From Sipunculus nudus (Eukaryota; Annelida; Sipuncula; Golfingiida; Sipunculidae): a DNA stretch of 64,000 nucleotides. Shown one piece after another: positions 59,418 to 64,000 of the stretch. A program made the translations under genes and the position numbers. The notes beneath the pieces were generated by a model that made no database searches, was not told the origin of the DNA, and saw only the letters and a list, made by a program, of their open reading frames with translations. The stretch lies in the NCBI GenBank assembly GCA_026874595.1, contig CM049313.1, forward strand, positions 25,664,008 to 25,728,007, in the 5' to 3' direction. How positions within the stretch are numbered: the first letter of the stretch is position 1; the number at the start of each line of letters is the position of its first letter.

Positions 59418-61592
59418 GTGAACCTGTGAGCTTATGCGATAGTGTGGCCTCGTCCGTCGTCTGTACGTTAACCCATACTACCTTGAAAACGGCAAGAATT
59501 AGCATCACGAAATCTTATGCATAAAATTAGTCATCTAAAAAACTCTATCGGATTTTGCTTATTTTTTTGGCTAACTGCATTTTCTTAGATTTTATAGGGA
59601 AAAAGCTAAAAAAGCTTAAAAAATCTTCTTCTCTGAATCTGTTCAGCCAAATTGTCCAATATATTAGAGAAATGATTCCTGGAACAGTCTCTCTCAAGTT
59701 TGTTCGAATGGTTTAAGTTCCATGATTTTTTGCCGAGTTACAGGAAGTTGAACTTAGTCATCTGTCCAAAAAAGCATACTAAAATTACTCAGAAATGGCT
59801 TGAGCTATCATCACCAAATTTTATGCCACTGTTGGTCACATGAGTCATATCTTAAATTGAGGTATTGGTGGCACCACCTGCATCGGCCTTTTTTGTACGG
59901 GGGTCATCAGTGCCTGTATCATACTGACAGCTACAAATAACTTCTTCTCTGAAACCAAATGGCCAAATTGTTTAATATCGCACAGAAATGATCATAGGGT
60001 AGTGCTTTCTGAAGTTTGTTCAAATGGTCTCAGTTCAGTGACTTTTGGCTAAGTTATGGGAAGCTGAATAAAGTCATATGCCATAACAGCCCATTTTAGC
60101 TAAGTGGCTACAAAAATCTTCTCAAAAACCACTGGGCCAAATTCTTAAATCTCACACATTAATTATCCTTAGAAGTTGATAATTCAAGTTTGTTCAAATG
60201 GTTTGGTTCAATGATTTTTGGCTGAGTTATGGGAAGCTGAACTTTGCCATTTTGCTGTATTTTACAAAACGTTTTTCGACTGATGATACTGAGGCCAGTT
60301 TGTTAAATATTTTGCAAGAATAATTCCCTGAATCATTCTAATAATAATTGTCTTTTATGGTTCCAAAAAATGAATTTTGGCTGAATTATAAAGATTGAAT
60401 TGAGTCATTTTACCATATATGTTAGCTGTGTGAAGCAGATACATATAGCCTAGCACCAGTTTATCAGCATCCATTACATCATGCCTCTAGACATTTAGAT
60501 TTCAGAATATCTATGGAAAATATTGACAAGAATGTTTTTTTTAAAAGCTTTTAAAAAATGTAGATTTATGATATTACATATCATCTGTACACTATTCATA
60601 ATTTCTCAGGAATAGCAGGAGCTACCATCCCCAAATTTTATGCAGTTATCAGTCACATATCAAATGTTGATGGATTCAGCTTATTTTTGCTATCTGCATT
60701 TACTATAGATTTTACAGGGGAAAAGCTGATAAAAACTTCTTCTTCTTGTAAAGAGTCTAGCCAAATTGTTCAATATTTTACAGAAATGATCCCAGAGGCG
60801 AGCCTTCTCAAGTTTGTTCAAATGGTTTGTGTTGGATAAATTTTAGCAGAGTTACATAACAGGCTAAGATTGTATATGTTTCTTGAATAGGTTGAGAAAC
60901 TGCCAACTGTTTCAGATTTGGCAACAGATCAAGAGTTCATTCAGTGCAGCCAGATTTAGGCCAAGAGTTCAATCAGTGCAGCCAAGCACAAGGCATGTGA
61001 TCACCTCATGGGCAGCATGTGATCACCTCATGAGTATCATGTGATCACCTCATGTTCTTTCAGTGCAGCCAAGTACAGGTCAAAAGTTCACTCAGTCTAG
61101 CCAGGTGCAGGTCAAGAGTTCACTCAGTACAGTAGCCTGAGCAAGTAATTTGTCACAGTGCACTCGGGGCAACAGCCTTTCTCACCTAAGCCTGGTCAGC
61201 CCGGTGCATCAGACTCAAGGCCTGATATTCTGACCTGTCTATGTGTCTTTAATGGCTTTCTCGTTCACAAGACAGGTGTCGCCATCTACAATGACTTTTG
61301 CAAAGTGTATGTGCCTGCTTAATTCTACGGAGGAATTTGATATATCAGCCTGAAATTGGGCATATTAATACATGTCAAATAGCTTTGTCGTATACAAGAC
61401 TGGTGGTGCCACCTACAATAATTTTTGTGTTGTGTGCACCCATGCCAGAATTTCAGCAGTGATGTTTGTGTATTGTTTCTTGTTCAAAGTGTTTAGTACT
61501 TGCATTGTTCATATATATATGAAAAGTAGTGGTTCAGCATTGAAGCGTTATACCTGGTGTATATCCATATGCATTAGGCCTGTAGGACTTGT
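59418..61592 (+). mobile_element. Helentron-like element, family G2, copy 2 (long)
   Basis: The 5' GTGAACCTGTGAGCTTATGC matches copy 1. The 3' GCATTAGGCCTGTAGGACTT with GT is a decayed form of the G2 end. The body has repeated units of ~200 bp with GCCAAATTGT, CAGAAATGATC and TTTGTTCAAATGGTT. A segment near 60930-61130 has short repeats (AGTTCA-TCAGT, ATGTGATCACCTCATG). Non-coding. Confidence 0.55.
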
Positions 61593-63072
61593 TTCCCAAT
61601 AAACACTACCGTTTTCATTTTTCACAGTATGTATAAATAAGGCTTTATTCTTTAACAATTTGGAAATTGAAAATAAAAGCTAAAAAATTGGACTAGAAAA
61701 TGAATTTTTATTTGGAGGCCCTATTTTATTGACTTGCACTGTCAATCCCCAGGCAGTTCACTTCTTGTCACCTCAGCCCTGCCTGGGTAACCTTATTTAT
61801 AAAGCAATTTCTTGAGCACCCCTGCTGTGTGCAGTAAATCTCATGTTACCTATCCCCCCCCCTTACCCCTGCCCGCCCCACAGGGGTCCAATATTCACCA
61901 AGTGTGATGCAATAATTATTATTGTTTGAACTGTACTTAATTGTGAAGCTGTTTTCTAATGTACCAAAGCTTGCTTAGGTAGTAATTCAAGGACTAATCC
62001 AGATGTAATGTAGCATGTTTAAAGAAATTTATTTCCTTTTAAATAATTTTAACAAATAAAAATATAATTAAACCAATCAGTATGCAAAAATTGATAATAT
62101 ATGAGCAGAATTATTGTTTAATAAAGACACAACTCAGAAATATGAATTCTTAATCAAGTTTTATTTTCACTCGATATTTATTGTTTTTTATCAGATATAT
62201 TTTTTTTGGTAAAAAAAATAAATACATCTGATGAATAATGTGGTGTTATCTGACAAAATTAGGGATATATGATGATGCATTTAGAACTGTGAATCATCTT
62301 ATGTGTAGAATTAATGCAAGCATTCTGCAATCTATATCTTAAGTATATAGCTCTAAACTGTAATATGTTCAATCAATGTTATATGTGATATATTAAAGCC
62401 ATGATTAAAAATGTTTTGAATTTGCATTTGGAAATATGTTTAACCTGTTTTTATAATTATTAATGACATTAACACATTTTTTTGGTCAAATACATCCTTT
62501 CATATAACTCTCAGGCCCATCTTGTTTTTCCCTTATTGCATTATTAAATCGATTCAGGTCACAATTTTCATGTATTACACAGTTTAATATGAACTTATCA
62601 GATTTAGTTTATGCTCATTTTGAAATGGAAAATTTAATTTTTTGCAGCATTTTATTTCAGTGAACAAATTAAATGTGTATTATTATACTTCAGCTACTCC
62701 CCACTTTCTTCCTTATTCTATAATTGACTGGAGTTCATACATTCCCAGTGGAGTGCTTATTCTATATGCACTTATTACTGTCATGTAGCTGAAATACTGA
62801 TACTTGATACTTAATATTTGATCATGAGAGGCTCCTACATCTTTGATATAGTTCTTTAAAGTGCAAATTATTAGTTCCGCAAATATATTATCAGTATTTG
62901 ATAGCACGGCCATTTCCTCTTAGCTTTTCAAGTGCTAATTTATATAAAATAAACAATAGAAAAAAGTATATTTTAGATTTGCTTAAATTTTTTAAAAAAT
63001 TCAGCTATATCTTGCATTTACTTAGATTTTAAAAATTCAGCTGAGCCCTGTGACCCAGGGATAACTGGTTTT

Positions 63073-64000
63073 GTGATGGAATGGACCTGTCCAACCTGTC
63101 TGAAAGAACACCTACTAAATGTGGACAACTGGCTATTACGACCACTAGATATCAGTTCCTTTCCAAATTCCGTTTAATTATCTATAGATAAAATCTGTTA
63201 AATACAACCACCTACAAAAGATGTATTATGGGTTACAGGTTTTTCCTACCTATGTATAACTAATCAGTTGACCTGCCTAATACGGGCACTCTTTTTGCTA
63301 CTCACTGACCAGCGCTGACCAGTCAGTTGATTGACCATGCATTAAGTTGCAGTCACTTGCACTGCTCTATGTTTATTTTACTGGTGTGCTTATGTACCGA
63401 GCACAGGCTGGTGATTTTGGAGGACCCTTGGCCAACCCTGGACCCGGAGCCCCAGGTGGGCCACTTTACTGGCTCACACAAGCTGTTAATCCACATGAGT
63501 CTTTGGTCTATTTAGTGCATTACATGGAAGGCTTTATTACAAAGAGTGGATTTTCTTAGATGTTTCTAACAAGCAAGTGACGTTAGTAACCAGTGACGTC
63601 AGCAAATCATTTTGAGTCGTTCATATGAGCACATTCATCATGTCAGAAGAACCTATTTAAATATGAATACATATAGTACCTAATCAGAATACGTTTAGTG
63701 GTTGACTTACTCACATATAACCAACTATTATATTTTACTCTAAATTTTATTCTATTGTCATTGATTGATATCGGTACAATATCTTGCTTCTCACCAGCAT
63801 TGTGTGATAACTGTCAAGGCAGGCAGTCTGACCTGGATGCCTTTTTTATCCCCCCCCCCCCTGAAGGCTAGAACTTTTAATAAAGATTCTTTCAGATTTA
63901 GTGTTTTATGTAAATGTTATCTGATTATCAAACTTTATTTTATATGATGTACAGTGTCAATGGGTTATTAATTAAACATGTAGATAAAACCTCCTAGATA
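63073..64000. other. Window end, no supported gene
   Basis: A 55-codon frame at 63392-63559 (MYRAQAGDFGGPLANPGPG...) is richer in G and C than its surroundings, but has no recognised homology, no good splice signals and too little length to call. A C10 tract lies near 63851. The rest is AT-rich. Confidence 0.4.

Larger units (their letters stand above)
59066..63072 (+). mobile_element. Family P element with nested H1 and G2 insertions
   Basis: The 5' TAGCCTAGCTGAATATAAGT with TCATCTGAG breaks at about 59091 into an H1 3' fragment (to 59363), resumes as P body (CAGTACCTTATG, CTTTGGCCATGGCAC), breaks again at a G2 element (59418-61592) and resumes with AAATTGAAAATAAAAGC. The 3' TTCAGCTGAGCCC with TGACCCAGGG is near 63040-63060, but the last bases are decayed. 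Confidence 0.5.

Noticed and set aside
63080-63300. Possible decayed mariner-like MITE (CCTGTCTGAAAGAACACC)
   Set aside because: No matching inverted end or TA duplication could be found.

Overview
The window is eukaryotic, AT-rich and mostly repetitive DNA, most likely from a bivalve mollusc. That assignment is an inference from many copies of short Helentron-like elements with CCGT microsatellites, which resemble the 'pearl' elements described in oysters. There is no operon structure. The only host gene I can support is on the + strand and is split by long introns.

Host gene: six exon-like blocks (21719-21926, 25534-25640, 26593-26792, 29457-29631, 50773-50944, 51044-51215) with compatible phases encode the middle of an ANL-superfamily acyl-CoA ligase (4-coumarate-CoA-ligase-like or luciferase-like). 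They include the AMP-binding loop [12 protein letters not shown]. The N- and C-terminal exons were not found here. The last two blocks are a tandem exon duplication of equal length and phase; the second copy has an in-frame TGA. The first intron begins with about 93 copies of a 25-bp unit that is the exon/intron boundary itself, amplified. Introns 1 to 4 each carry a tandem array.

Mobile DNA: (1) a 5'-truncated CR1/L2-like LINE at about 2.1-3.5 kb; (2) a young non-autonomous LTR retrotransposon, 7160-10618, with near-identical LTRs and a 4-bp ATAC duplication; (3) a 6.6-kb Academ-like DNA transposon, 40352-46971, with TIRs of about 310 bp, a TAA duplication, and a broken minus-strand gene joining a probable transposase, a FEN1/XPG-like nuclease and a CXC-like cysteine-rich tail; (4) a CAGAG-ended TIR element, 36650-37762; (5) a 184-bp pogo-like MITE, 52079-52262; (6) at least four families of Helentron-like elements with unrelated sequences but the same terminal layout.

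Layout: 1-21.7 kb is nested repeats and simple arrays. 21.7-29.6 kb holds four exons separated by minisatellite-filled introns. 29.6-50.8 kb is one 21-kb intron packed with nested transposons (the Academ element and a Helentron-like element both sit inside one older pearl-like element). 50.8-51.2 kb is the duplicated exon pair. 51.2-64 kb is further repeats, probably the following intron. The transposons do not cooperate with the host gene; they have expanded its introns.
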